Assembly: GCF_003968755.1 (NCBI RefSeq)
Contig: NZ_RYDL01000007.1
Location: 1-64,000, forward strand
DNA: 64,000 nt
Direction of reading: 5' to 3'
From: Flavobacterium sp. RSP15
GTDB lineage: Bacteria > Bacteroidota > Bacteroidia > Flavobacteriales > Flavobacteriaceae
Shown here: positions 8,072 through 17,000 of the stretch, piece after piece
How the letters are laid out: each line of letters starts with the position of its first letter
How positions within the stretch are numbered: position 1 is the first letter of the stretch
Notes under the pieces: generated by a model
Seen by the model: the letters and a program-made list of their open reading frames with translations, nothing else
The model's database searches: none
What the model was told of the DNA's origin: nothing
Translations under genes and position numbers: made by a program

Positions 8072-8800
8072 ATGAACAGAAAAGATTTCTTAAAATCGAG
8101 TAGCTTGTTTGGAGCAGCAGCATTAGTGCTTCCGACTACAAACACGTTTGCTAAAAATTTAGCAGACAATTCCATTGATAAATTGGTAGATGCCAATGGT
8201 AATTATATTCAACAAACGTTGCCTTACAGCGAAAGTTTTTTGGAACCCTACATGGATGCCGAAACCTTGCACCTGCATTATACTTTTCATCACGGTGGCG
8301 CAGTAAAGGGTGCTAACAAAGATTTACAAATGATAAAGAAAGCATTGGATGAAAACAATTTGGAAACTGTTGATTTTTGGACAAAAAAGCTCTCCCATCA
8401 TTTTTCATCTCACATTTTACATTCTATATTTTGGACTAATCTTACCAATAAAAACACATCACCCCAAGGTAATTTGCTAAAACGAATAGAAAAAAGTTTT
8501 GGTAGTTTCGATAGATTGAAAGTTCTAATTGCTGCCACCTCAAAAAATGTTGACGGCAACGGTTGGGGAATTCTTGCGTATCAACCTTACAGCGATAGCC
8601 TGGTAATTTTACAATGCGAAAACCACGAAAAACTTACGCAGTGGGGAGCCATTCCGATATTGGTTATTGATGTTTGGGAACACGCCTATTATTTAAAATA
8701 CAAAAATAAACGAACCGATTTCGTAGATGCTTTATTCAATATCATCAATTGGGACAATGTGGCGATGAGATTGAACGATGCAGAAAATTTGATGAAATAA
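8072..8800 (+). CDS. Exported Fe/Mn superoxide dismutase (ChrC-like position)
   Basis: The enzyme disproportionates superoxide to oxygen and peroxide. Residues 1-27 form a signal sequence with an NRKDFLKSS start and a hydrophobic core, Tat-like without a twin arginine, so it is probably periplasmic. The SOD fold follows, with LPYSESFLEPYMDAETLHLHY at the N-domain. By alignment the metal ligands are His69, His117 (LHSIFW), Asp200 and His204 (IDVWEHAYY). At 242 residues it is SOD length plus a signal. Fe-SOD is ChrC in chr operons and chromate reduction generates superoxide, so the neighbours fit. Iron versus manganese use cannot be decided here. Confidence 0.9.
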   Translation: MNRKDFLKSSSLFGAAALVLPTTNTFAKNLADNSIDKLVDANGNYIQQTLPYSESFLEPYMDAETLHLHYTFHHGGAVKGANKDLQMIKKALDENNLETVDFWTKKLSHHFSSHILHSIFWTNLTNKNTSPQGNLLKRIEKSFGSFDRLKVLIAATSKNVDGNGWGILAYQPYSDSLVILQCENHEKLTQWGAIPILVIDVWEHAYYLKYKNKRTDFVDALFNIINWDNVAMRLNDAENLMK

Positions 8801-9173
8801 AATAGTAATAAAAACCAACTAAGTAACAATCATTGTATAATATCGTATTTTAAAATTAGATAAAATAACCTAACAGATTGATTTTAAACTACTGTTTACA
8901 ACATTACTACTTTTTTGATGACGTTTAAAGTTTCGACTTACTTATCCTATACGTTTGGCTACTCGGTTTAAAATAAGTAGAAGTCTTTTAGAAAGATGAA
9001 AAAAATATTTTCCTGCCAGTAACCCTTCAAAAAAGAATGGTTAATTAAAATCGAATTAAATTATAAATTGTTATTTCTTCAAATCGTGCATAAAATGGTT
9101 AGAAAACAGTTCCTAATCGCCCACAAAAAACTTCATTATTTTTAATGAAGTTTTTTTATGCCTTTTCTTTAAT
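8801..9173. other. Spacer between sod and the Nudix-type regulator
   Basis: 373 AT-rich bases between convergent genes. Apart from the bidirectional terminator near 9125-9157 I see no reading frame, repeat or RNA structure that stands out. Confidence 0.5.
9125..9157. terminator. Bidirectional terminator
   Basis: An 8-bp GC-containing stem (9131-9138 with 9143-9150) is extended by pairing A and T runs (9125-9130 with 9151-9157). The A and T tracts suit termination from both sides, mainly of the minus-strand regulator. Confidence 0.75.
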
Positions 9174-9929
9174 TTACCACCCCTGCGTCAACCCGTTTTT
9201 AACAACCTCTTCGTATTTTTCTTTATCAAAACGGTATAAATTAGGGGCTTTGTGGGCTACATTACTTTTCTTCTCGTCCAGCTTATTTAATATCCCAATT
9301 GCCATTATCTTACGTAAAAAATTTCTACGGTCGAGTTTTCTGCCTAATATTGTTTCATATAATTTCTGCAACTCGGGAATCGTGAATTTTTCGGGTAATA
9401 AATTATAGCCTACCGGCATTAAATTCAATTCCATGCGAAGCGTTTCTAATGCTTTATCTAAAATTTCCTTGTGATCTAAAACCAATTCCGGCACCGCATT
9501 ATGGTCAATCCATTCCACCGTTTCATTGTTACCCTCAGGTTGCGGAATCATTTTTAAAAAATCAACCAAGGCATAATACCCAACGGTTACAAAACGACTG
9601 GCAAACCATTTGCCTTCCGCTAAAGGTATTCCGTAAAAATCTAAAACGGTATTACTGACATCAACATTACACCTTCTGGCTGCTCCAAAAGTTGAAAATT
9701 GTCTCAGAAAAATCCCCCTTAGTCCCGTTCTACCATTCAAAACAGTGACGGCAGCCTGATCAATATCTTCGGTTATGGGCACAAAACCACCTGGTAAAGC
9801 CCATTTATCACTGTACTTTGTCTTTATCAATAACACTTTTAGCTGATTGTCATGAAATCCAAAAATCACACAATCTATTGATAAGCCGGGCTGATAGTTT
9901 TCCTTATTGTCTAAAATATTTTTTAACAT
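9174..9929 (-). CDS. NrtR/AraR-type regulator: degenerate Nudix domain plus winged helix
   Basis: The 251 residues carry an N-terminal Nudix fold (about 12-145, WALPGGFV at 43-50) and a C-terminal winged helix (about 160-240, FTIPELQKLYETILG and KLDRRNFLRKI). The Nudix box keeps Gly48, Glu54 and Gly69, but the catalytic REUxEE core is replaced by Thr62, Val63, Gly66 and Arg67, so hydrolysis is unlikely. This matches the NrtR superfamily of repressors that bind a metabolite in a dead Nudix pocket. In Bacteroides a related protein (AraR) controls arabinose use. The divergent GH3 glucosidase remnant suggests a sugar ligand. Assignment to the superfamily is firm and the ligand is inference. Confidence 0.88.
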   Translation of the reverse strand: MLKNILDNKENYQPGLSIDCVIFGFHDNQLKVLLIKTKYSDKWALPGGFVPITEDIDQAAVTVLNGRTGLRGIFLRQFSTFGAARRCNVDVSNTVLDFYGIPLAEGKWFASRFVTVGYYALVDFLKMIPQPEGNNETVEWIDHNAVPELVLDHKEILDKALETLRMELNLMPVGYNLLPEKFTIPELQKLYETILGRKLDRRNFLRKIMAIGILNKLDEKKSNVAHKAPNLYRFDKEKYEEVVKNGLTQGW

Positions 9930-10247
9930 GTACTTATTTTCTGATAATTAAAACATAATTTATTAGTGTTGCAATTTAGCTCATTTTTTTAAGAAAATTA
10001 AAGAACAACACTTTTTCAAAACTCTCAACGCTGTGTTTTTCTTTTGAAAAGAAAAAACACTGCAATAATAGTACAAATCGATTGTGTAAAAACACACCTA
10101 TACTAAAAATAGCCTAAAAAAAATTATTAATCAAAAAATTATACAAAATGCATTACGAATCAAATAAATATGCACAATGCTTCAAAATAATAAATTTAAT
10201 TAACGAACCCAATAATTCAAAAACAACCCAGTAAAAGACGAAAAAAA
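9930..10247. promoter_or_regulatory. Divergent control region between the Nudix regulator and GH3 remnant
   Basis: This 318-base spacer has a near-perfect inverted repeat (10030-10045 with 10047-10063, one-base bulge) containing TGTGTTTTT. A second copy of the motif lies in inverse orientation as AAAAACACA (10088-10096), itself part of TGTGT-AAAA-ACACA. Repeated palindromic words in front of a regulator and a sugar enzyme are what an operator region looks like. Whether this regulator binds there is inferred. Confidence 0.45.
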
Positions 10248-10773
10248 ATGTTTTTATTACTTTTTGGACTGACATTAGTCTCCCAATCGCATGCTCAAGA
10301 TGTAGATTATCGCGCTAAGGCAAAAAAACTAGTAGCTAAAATGAGTTTAGAAGAAAAGCTTTTTTATGTTCTGGCAAAACCGATTAGTCCACAAAAGCTG
10401 TTCAATACTGGATATTCCTACTATTTTTACGACGGATGGACCGCTTGGTTTGCGTAAAGCAGAAGGTTTTGACTTTACTAATAGTGTTCCTTCCATTTGT
10501 TTTCCGACTGCATCGGCACTTGCTTCGTCCTGGAATCCAGCATTGGTACAAAAAATGGGTGAAACCCTAGAAATCGAATCTCAGACTAACGATTTTCAAA
10601 TAGTATTAGACGCCGGAGTAAATATGAAGCGATCGCCTCTTCTCGGAAGAAACTTCGAATATTTTTCTGAATATCCAGTTTTAGCCGGAGAAGTTGCTGT
10701 TAGTTTTATTAATGGTCTTCAAAGTCATGGTGTGAGAACTTCCATGAAAAATGCCATCATAACTTTAATATGA
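10248..10773 (+). pseudogene. Glycoside hydrolase family 3 (beta-glucosidase), truncated and frameshifted
   Basis: ATG 10248 starts a signal peptide (ending SHAQ) and a KAKKLVAKMSLEEKL helix typical of GH3 enzymes, but the frame stops at 10457. A shifted frame carries IPTIFTTDGPLGLRKAEGF, then SVPSICFPTASALASSWN and GVNMKRSPLLGRNFEYFSE, the strongly conserved GH3 barrel start. It breaks off after GLQSHGVRTSMK and runs into a terminator. A complete GH3 has 700-800 residues, and the catalytic Asp and the second domain are missing. The remnant probably came from a glucosidase regulated by the neighbouring Nudix protein. Confidence 0.85.
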
Positions 10774-10783
10774 TGGCATTTTT
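10747..10783. terminator. Bidirectional terminator at the GH3 truncation point
   Basis: A perfect 15-bp stem (10747-10761 with 10769-10783) around 7 bases, with A and T runs at the ends. It also serves murF, which ends 23 bases further on the other strand. The GH3 coding similarity ends at this hairpin. Confidence 0.8.
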
Positions 10784-10805
10784 ATTAAAAAAAAATATTT
10801 TTTAA

Positions 10806-12089
10806 TTACAAAAAATCTAACGTTCGTTCCAGTGCCATTCCTCTCGATCCTTTTATCAAAATAGTACTATTGTTGAATATTATCATTGGTAAATCATTAG
10901 AAAATTCCTCAAATGTACTATAGAACCAAAAGTTGTTGTTTTCAAGTTTATTGGTATAAAATGCTGCACCTATAAAATAACATTTCACTTTATCTTCGTT
11001 CAAAAGAAGGTCAACTATTGCTTTATGTTCTTGCTGACTTTCCTGTCCCAACTCAAACATATCTCCCAAAATCATAACCTTATTTAAATCCTCTAACTGT
11101 AGAAAATTCTCAATAGCTACAGCCATACTACTCGGATTTGCATTATAGGCATCTAGAATTACTTGATTAGTTCCTTTTGTCAACAACTGTGATCTGTTGT
11201 TTTCAGGTACATAGCTTTCTAAAGCTTCTTTTATTGCGATATCATCGATACTAAAATACTTACCAATAGTGAGCGCTGCATTGATGTTATTGGCATTATA
11301 CAACCCAATCAGGTGGGATTTTATTTCCAATCCGAAATAACATATTTCTACAAAAGGATTTGCCTTAATCGAAGTAATATTAACATCCGCATTTGTTTTA
11401 TTTATACCAAAAGTAAATGAGTGCAACCTTTTTGATTTTTCAACTTGAATTGTATCTTCCAAATTAACAAAAGCAAGCTTGTCTTTTTTTGAAAGGTATT
11501 GATACATTTCGCTTTTGCCTTCAATAACGCCCTCTACACCACCAAAACCTTCTAAATGGGCTTTGCCAAAATTAGTGATATACCCATAATCCGGTGTTGC
11601 TAATTCACATAGAAATTCAATTTCTTTTTTGTGATTTGCTCCCATTTCAACTATTCCTATTTCAGTTTCTGAAGTAAAAGAAAGCAATGTCAATGGAACC
11701 CCAATATGGTTGTTTAAATTGCCAACGGTTGCTTTGGTTTTAAATTTTTTCGAAAGTACAACCTGAATAAGTTCCTTAGTGGTTGTTTTTCCATTACTTC
11801 CCGTAAGCGCAATTATGGGCAATTTCAAATATTCACGATGGTATTTTGCTAATTTTTGCAGCGCGACCAAACTATCTTCAACTAAGATAGTCCTTTGATC
11901 AATAAAATAAGATTCATCATCAATTATAACATACGCAGCTCCTTTTTCTAATGCTTCTTTTGCAAAAGTGTTAGCATCAAAACGCTCTCCTTTTACAGCA
12001 ACAAATAAGGAGTTTGGCTCAATCTTGCGGGTGTCAATTGAAACTGAGTTGCATTGCAAAAACAAACTATGAACGTAATTAATATCCAT
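10806..12089 (-). CDS. murF: UDP-N-acetylmuramoyl-tripeptide--D-alanyl-D-alanine ligase
   Basis: This ligase adds D-Ala-D-Ala to UDP-MurNAc-tripeptide, completing the cytoplasmic peptidoglycan precursor. The 427 residues are normal for Bacteroidota MurF. The ATP loop GSNGKTT lies at 97-103 and the Mur ligase middle-domain motifs EMGANHKKEI and TNFGKAHLEGFG follow. The C-terminal domain carries DAYNANPSSM, the MurF signature. It is separated from the dcw cluster by about 29 kb and sits downstream of gldJ, with a terminator between them, so it probably has its own promoter. Confidence 0.95.
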   Translation of the reverse strand: MDINYVHSLFLQCNSVSIDTRKIEPNSLFVAVKGERFDANTFAKEALEKGAAYVIIDDESYFIDQRTILVEDSLVALQKLAKYHREYLKLPIIALTGSNGKTTTKELIQVVLSKKFKTKATVGNLNNHIGVPLTLLSFTSETEIGIVEMGANHKKEIEFLCELATPDYGYITNFGKAHLEGFGGVEGVIEGKSEMYQYLSKKDKLAFVNLEDTIQVEKSKRLHSFTFGINKTNADVNITSIKANPFVEICYFGLEIKSHLIGLYNANNINAALTIGKYFSIDDIAIKEALESYVPENNRSQLLTKGTNQVILDAYNANPSSMAVAIENFLQLEDLNKVMILGDMFELGQESQQEHKAIVDLLLNEDKVKCYFIGAAFYTNKLENNNFWFYSTFEEFSNDLPMIIFNNSTILIKGSRGMALERTLDFL

Positions 12090-12105
12090 TTGAAACGATT
12101 TAAAA

Positions 12106-12137
12106 AAACAAAAGCCCTAATCAAAGGGCTTTTGTTT
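12106..12137 (-). terminator. Terminator between gldJ and murF
   Basis: A 13-bp stem (12106-12118 with 12125-12137) with a 6-base loop. The run of A at 12102-12108 gives the T tract when read in the minus direction, 16 bases after the gldJ stop. Confidence 0.8.
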
Positions 12138-12152
12138 GTATTTATATAAAAA

Positions 12153-13841
12153 TTAATTTCTGGCTGATCTTTTTTTATCTGCTTTTGCTCCTACTCGAGA
12201 CATCGCACATCTAAAACCAATGTAATCTGTGGCCATGTCCTGCGGAAAATACCTTCTTTGAGCCGGATCTAACCAATAGGCTCTATCCCTCCAGGATCCT
12301 CCTTTGTAAACTCTGACATTGTCATTTATCAAAGTTGTTCTTTTGCTTGATTTATCATATTTCCTAACCATGTTCCCTAAACTGTCCGTAGTCACATTGT
12401 GTATTGGGGAGTTATACATGTTTTTTTCTTCTTTCGTTTTCTCGTCATCTGATTCTGAATCTCCAAAATTATAATATCTAGTAGATTGTTTATCTCCATC
12501 TCTGTAGTTAATATTATCACTTTTATTAAAATTTTGTCTCAGATAAGTCTCTTGTTCGTCAACGGGTACCTGAGCGATTTGACCTGGAAAGTTTCTGGCA
12601 ATGATTTTTCCATTGCTTAAAGTATCAAATTTCATATTGTCTTTAGTGACAATTTCTACTTTGCCATCTTCACCAATTTTATTTTTAGTGTATTGATTCC
12701 CTCTGAAATAATTAAAATCATTTGCTTCATTATCGATAATAGGTCGGTAAACATCTTGAACCCACTCAGCTACGTTTCCGGCCATGTCATACAATCCAAA
12801 ATCATTTGCAGGATATTTTTTTACTTCATTTGTAATGTCAGCCCCATCATCAGACCAACCTGCAATTCCGCCGTAATCACCATTTCCTTGCTTAAAATTA
12901 GCTAATTGATCCCCTTTGCTTTGTCTTTTGCCGGAACGCGTGTACCCGCCTGACCAAGGATATTTTTTTTGCCCTTTGTATATGTTATATTCTCTTTGTC
13001 CCACATCGGCTGCAGCTGCATATTCCCATTCCGCCTCTGTAGGAAGTCTGTATTCCGGTAGAAGAATTCCGGAAGAACGCTGCGCATAAACATTCTTTGG
13101 TTCTACAACCGTCCCATTTTTTCCAGTTTTAGGAGTTTTTCTGGCTCCTTTTCTTCCTTTTAATACAATATCTTCATTTCCTCCAAAAGCCAAGGTCGGT
13201 GAATTTAAATAGGTTTCAGTATCAAAATTGCTGTCTGCAGTCACATCTAGTGTTTTTGCATTCTTTTTAAGGTATCCGTTTTTTTCCAGAAGCGCTTCAT
13301 TTACACGTTGGGTTCTCCAATTGCTAAATTCGACGGCTTGAATCCAATTTACACCTACAACAGGATATTCTGCATAAGAGGGGTGTCTTAAGTAATTATT
13401 GGTCATTGTTTCATTATAGCCCAATCTATTTCTCCAAACTAAAGTGTCTGGCGAGGCGCCTTCATATATATATTTATAATTTTCTTCCGTCGGTGGATAA
13501 ACATTTTTCAACCAGTCTAAATAATCCAAATACATTGAATTTGTTACCTCCGTTTCATCCATATAAAAAGATTGGACATGTTGTTGCGTTGGGGTGTTAT
13601 TCCAATCATGCATAACATCATCCTGCACTTTGCCCATGGTAAATGTACCTCCTTCAACAAAAACTAATCCCGGACCCGCTTCTTGTTTTTTATAATTTGA
13701 ACCTGCTTTTTTACTGTCCATATTCCAGCCAGTTGCTCTTGAAGTATTCTTTGAGCTAGATTTTTTACTGCAACTGGAAAAACCAATAATAAACAGGATT
13801 GATATTAACAATCGTAAGCTCATAATTCTGTTTGCTTTCAT
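12153..13841 (-). CDS. gldJ: Gliding motility lipoprotein GldJ
   Basis: GldJ is an outer-membrane lipoprotein required for gliding and for stability of the GldK/type IX machinery. The 562 residues start with a lipoprotein signal ending GFSSC (Cys24). A formylglycine-generating-enzyme (sulfatase-modifying) fold follows, with FVEGGTFTMGKV near 60-71, DETEVTNSMY, YRLPTEAEWEYAA, DMAGNVAEWV and the C-terminal GGSWRDRAYWLDPAQRRYF, GFRCAMS. A long insertion lies between GNVAEWV and GGSWRD. The FGE fold is structural here and enzyme activity is not expected. It diverges from porU, the same neighbourhood as in F. johnsoniae. Confidence 0.95.
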   Translation of the reverse strand: MKANRIMSLRLLISILFIIGFSSCSKKSSSKNTSRATGWNMDSKKAGSNYKKQEAGPGLVFVEGGTFTMGKVQDDVMHDWNNTPTQQHVQSFYMDETEVTNSMYLDYLDWLKNVYPPTEENYKYIYEGASPDTLVWRNRLGYNETMTNNYLRHPSYAEYPVVGVNWIQAVEFSNWRTQRVNEALLEKNGYLKKNAKTLDVTADSNFDTETYLNSPTLAFGGNEDIVLKGRKGARKTPKTGKNGTVVEPKNVYAQRSSGILLPEYRLPTEAEWEYAAAADVGQREYNIYKGQKKYPWSGGYTRSGKRQSKGDQLANFKQGNGDYGGIAGWSDDGADITNEVKKYPANDFGLYDMAGNVAEWVQDVYRPIIDNEANDFNYFRGNQYTKNKIGEDGKVEIVTKDNMKFDTLSNGKIIARNFPGQIAQVPVDEQETYLRQNFNKSDNINYRDGDKQSTRYYNFGDSESDDEKTKEEKNMYNSPIHNVTTDSLGNMVRKYDKSSKRTTLINDNVRVYKGGSWRDRAYWLDPAQRRYFPQDMATDYIGFRCAMSRVGAKADKKRSARN

Positions 13842-14049
13842 ACTCTTTAGTGGGTAATAATTTTAGTGGCGCAATATAATAATTATCAATTAATCAACAT
13901 CGATCTTTCTTATTATTTTCAAAAAACCGATTTTAACAACAAATTACATATACGAACGCAAATTTATAATATTTATTATTTACTATAACATGAAATGATT
14001 TATTTTTACTGATTTATAATAACTGTCTATTAATTCCGTTGAAAAAATA

Positions 14050-17000
14050 ATGAGAAAAATTATTTTGGCTTATCTAGTACTAATTCCGTTCGTTTCTTTT
14101 GCCCAGATCAAAGGTGATGCAACCATCAATTGGTTAGAAAAAAAAGAAATGTCCTATGGTGATTTCAAAGTTACGATCCCTTTTTTTTCAGGAAATAGTT
14201 TCCATTATAATGCTGCTGCCAAAACGCTCCTTTTTACTTTAAAAATAAATGAACCAGTCTCTTTTGATGAAGGGAAAATTCAAGTTACAAATATAATTTA
14301 CGAATCGATTACTGCTGCTGAACTCGGAGATTTAGATATCGAAAACCTTCCTAAAACAGTAAGTTCGTCTTTGCAAATACGTAATTCCAGAGAACTAAAG
14401 AATGCCTTTATTGAGCTTACACCAATAATTAAAGATAATTTTGGATTCAAACGAATCAAATCCTTTTCGTATGAAATAGAGCGTAACGCTTCTAGAATTT
14501 CACCCTCCGAAAAAACGTTTAATGGCATTTCTAATTCGGTTTTATCGAGCGGCACTTGGTTTCGATTTTATATTGAAAAATCTGGCGTGTATAAAATCTC
14601 TAAAAGCTTTCTGCAACAACTCGGACTTGATGTTACATCTGACCCCAGAAAAATAAAAATATACGGCAATGGTGGGCGAATGGCACCATTGTCCAACAAA
14701 ATTTACTATCCAAATGACTTGATCGAAAATACAATTCAAATAAATGGCGAAGGGGACGGCATTTTCAACAATGAAGATTACATTCTTTTTTATGGTGAAG
14801 GCGTTGATACTTGGAATGAGGAAAGCAAAACACACCTTAACTTATATGACACAAAATCGTATTACTACATTACAACACAAGGTGCTGACGGGAAAAGAAT
14901 GGCGCCTTTAAGTCAGCCTGCAGGAAACAGTACGTTGACTTTAACCTCCTTTGATAATCACCAACACCATGAAGTAGATCTGGTAAACATAGCTCGATTG
15001 GGCCGTCAATGGTTTGGCGAATCATTTGAGGTTAAAAACGAACAGGAATTTGACTTTGTCTTCCCTAATTTTGACGCCACATCAACCGTTAAAATTATGC
15101 TGACAGCCGCCTCAGCAGCTTTTACACCTACCTCACTTACTGTGACCGCAAACGGAATTTTAGTCGGAAACATCTCGTTTCCTGCGCTGAATAACAATTC
15201 AGAAACTGAATTTGTTTTGGGGTTTTTACCCTTTAACGCTTCGTTCAGTGGAGCCGAAACGGTCAAAATAAAGCTCAAATACAACAACAATGGCGTTCCG
15301 GGTTCTAAAGGCTTTCTGGATAATATTAGACTAGTTGCCAAGAGAAAACTTCAAGGATACGGAAAACAATTTCATTTTCAATACGATCAATCCAGGACAA
15401 AGACCGGAATTGTCAATTATCTTATTTCAAATGCCGCTGGAATCTCTCAAATATGGGATGTTACGGACATCTACAACACAACTAAAATCGAAAATGCAGG
15501 TCAAAATACAATCAATTTCAAAGCAGGTTTGGGAGAACTCAGAAAGTACATTGCAGTGGAGGCCTCGGATTATTATATTCCTTTAAAAGAAAGCCGATCA
15601 ACGGTCCCGAATCAAAACCTAAAAGGAACCTTATTCAAAAATAGTCTGGGTCAATTTCAAGATATTGATTATGTAATTATTTCGCCTTCATTTTTAGTTT
15701 CTCAAGCTGAAAAACTAGCTAGTTTTCACCGCAATTATTCTAATTTGAGTGTAAAAGTAATTCCTTTAGAATCGATATATCAAGAATTTTCTTCGGGCAA
15801 ACAGGATGTAGCTGCTATAAGAAACTGCATTAAGTACATCTATCAAAATGCTTCAACACCACAAAAAAGAATGCAATTCATTAACCTTTTTGGCGATGCT
15901 TCCTACGATTTCAAAAACAGAATCATCAACAATACTAACGTTGTTCCTATTTATCACTCTTTAAATAGCAATACATCGGGAGAATCCTCTTTTGCCTCTG
16001 ATGATTTTTTTGGACTAATGGATCCTTCAGAAGGTAATGTTATTTCCTATTTTGGCGGAATCGATATTGCAGTTGGCAGAATGCTGGTGAACGACTCCAA
16101 GCAGGCGGATGAAATGGTGAATAAAGTAATTGAATATCACGACATAAAATCTTACGGAAGCTGGAGAAATAATTTTGTTTTAATTTCTGATGATTCAGAT
16201 ATTGCCTCCGATGCCACTTTGCAAAAAAAACAAAATACGCTTGCAAATACCATTGCTGCCGAAAAACCTTTTTTGAATGTCAATAAAATCCTCTTGGATT
16301 CCTACATTCAGGAAGCCGCTGCTGGAGGATCCAGATACCCTAAAGCACGAGCCGATTTCTTTAATGCTTTCGAAAAAGGCGCTTTAGTATTTAATTATTT
16401 AGGTCATGGTGGCGAGGACGGTTTGTCAAGCGAGCGGATATGGGAAAAATCAGACGGACAAAATTTAAGCAATCAATTCAGATACCCATTATTCATAACT
16501 ATTACCTGTGAATTTTCCCGCTTTGACAATCCCTTTAGACCTACAGCTGGGGAATATACGTACTGGAACCCAAAAGGCGGAGCAATAGCCATGATTACAA
16601 CGATTCGTTCCATTGGTCAGTTTAGTGCCGAAAACTTTAATGATGTTTTTACTAAAAATTTATTATCGTACGGCTCAAACCAATATTCATCTATTGCAGA
16701 AGCACTGAGAATTTCGAAAAACAGCAATCCCAATTCAGCAACAAATGTCGTCTTTTACATTGGTGACCCTGCATTAATGCTTGCCATTCCCAAGCCAAAA
16801 ATTAGATTAACAAAAGTAAATGACATTGCTGTTACCCAAAATATTGAGGACTTCAAATCACTCTCTAAAATCAAGTTGACCGGTGAAGTTACGGATGAGA
16901 ACAACAATCCTTTGACCAACTATAATGGTGAAGTTTCCACTACTATCTTCGACAAAACCATTTCAAGAGCAACCTATAATAATGACGGAAATAGTCCAGT

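Noticed and set aside
9174..9929. Active Nudix hydrolase
   Set aside because: The core residues of the Nudix box are missing and a winged helix follows, so a regulatory role fits better.
13842..14049. Special regulatory element between gldJ and porU
   Set aside because: The 208-base divergent spacer is AT-rich without a clear TAnnTTTG, repeat or operator that I can defend.
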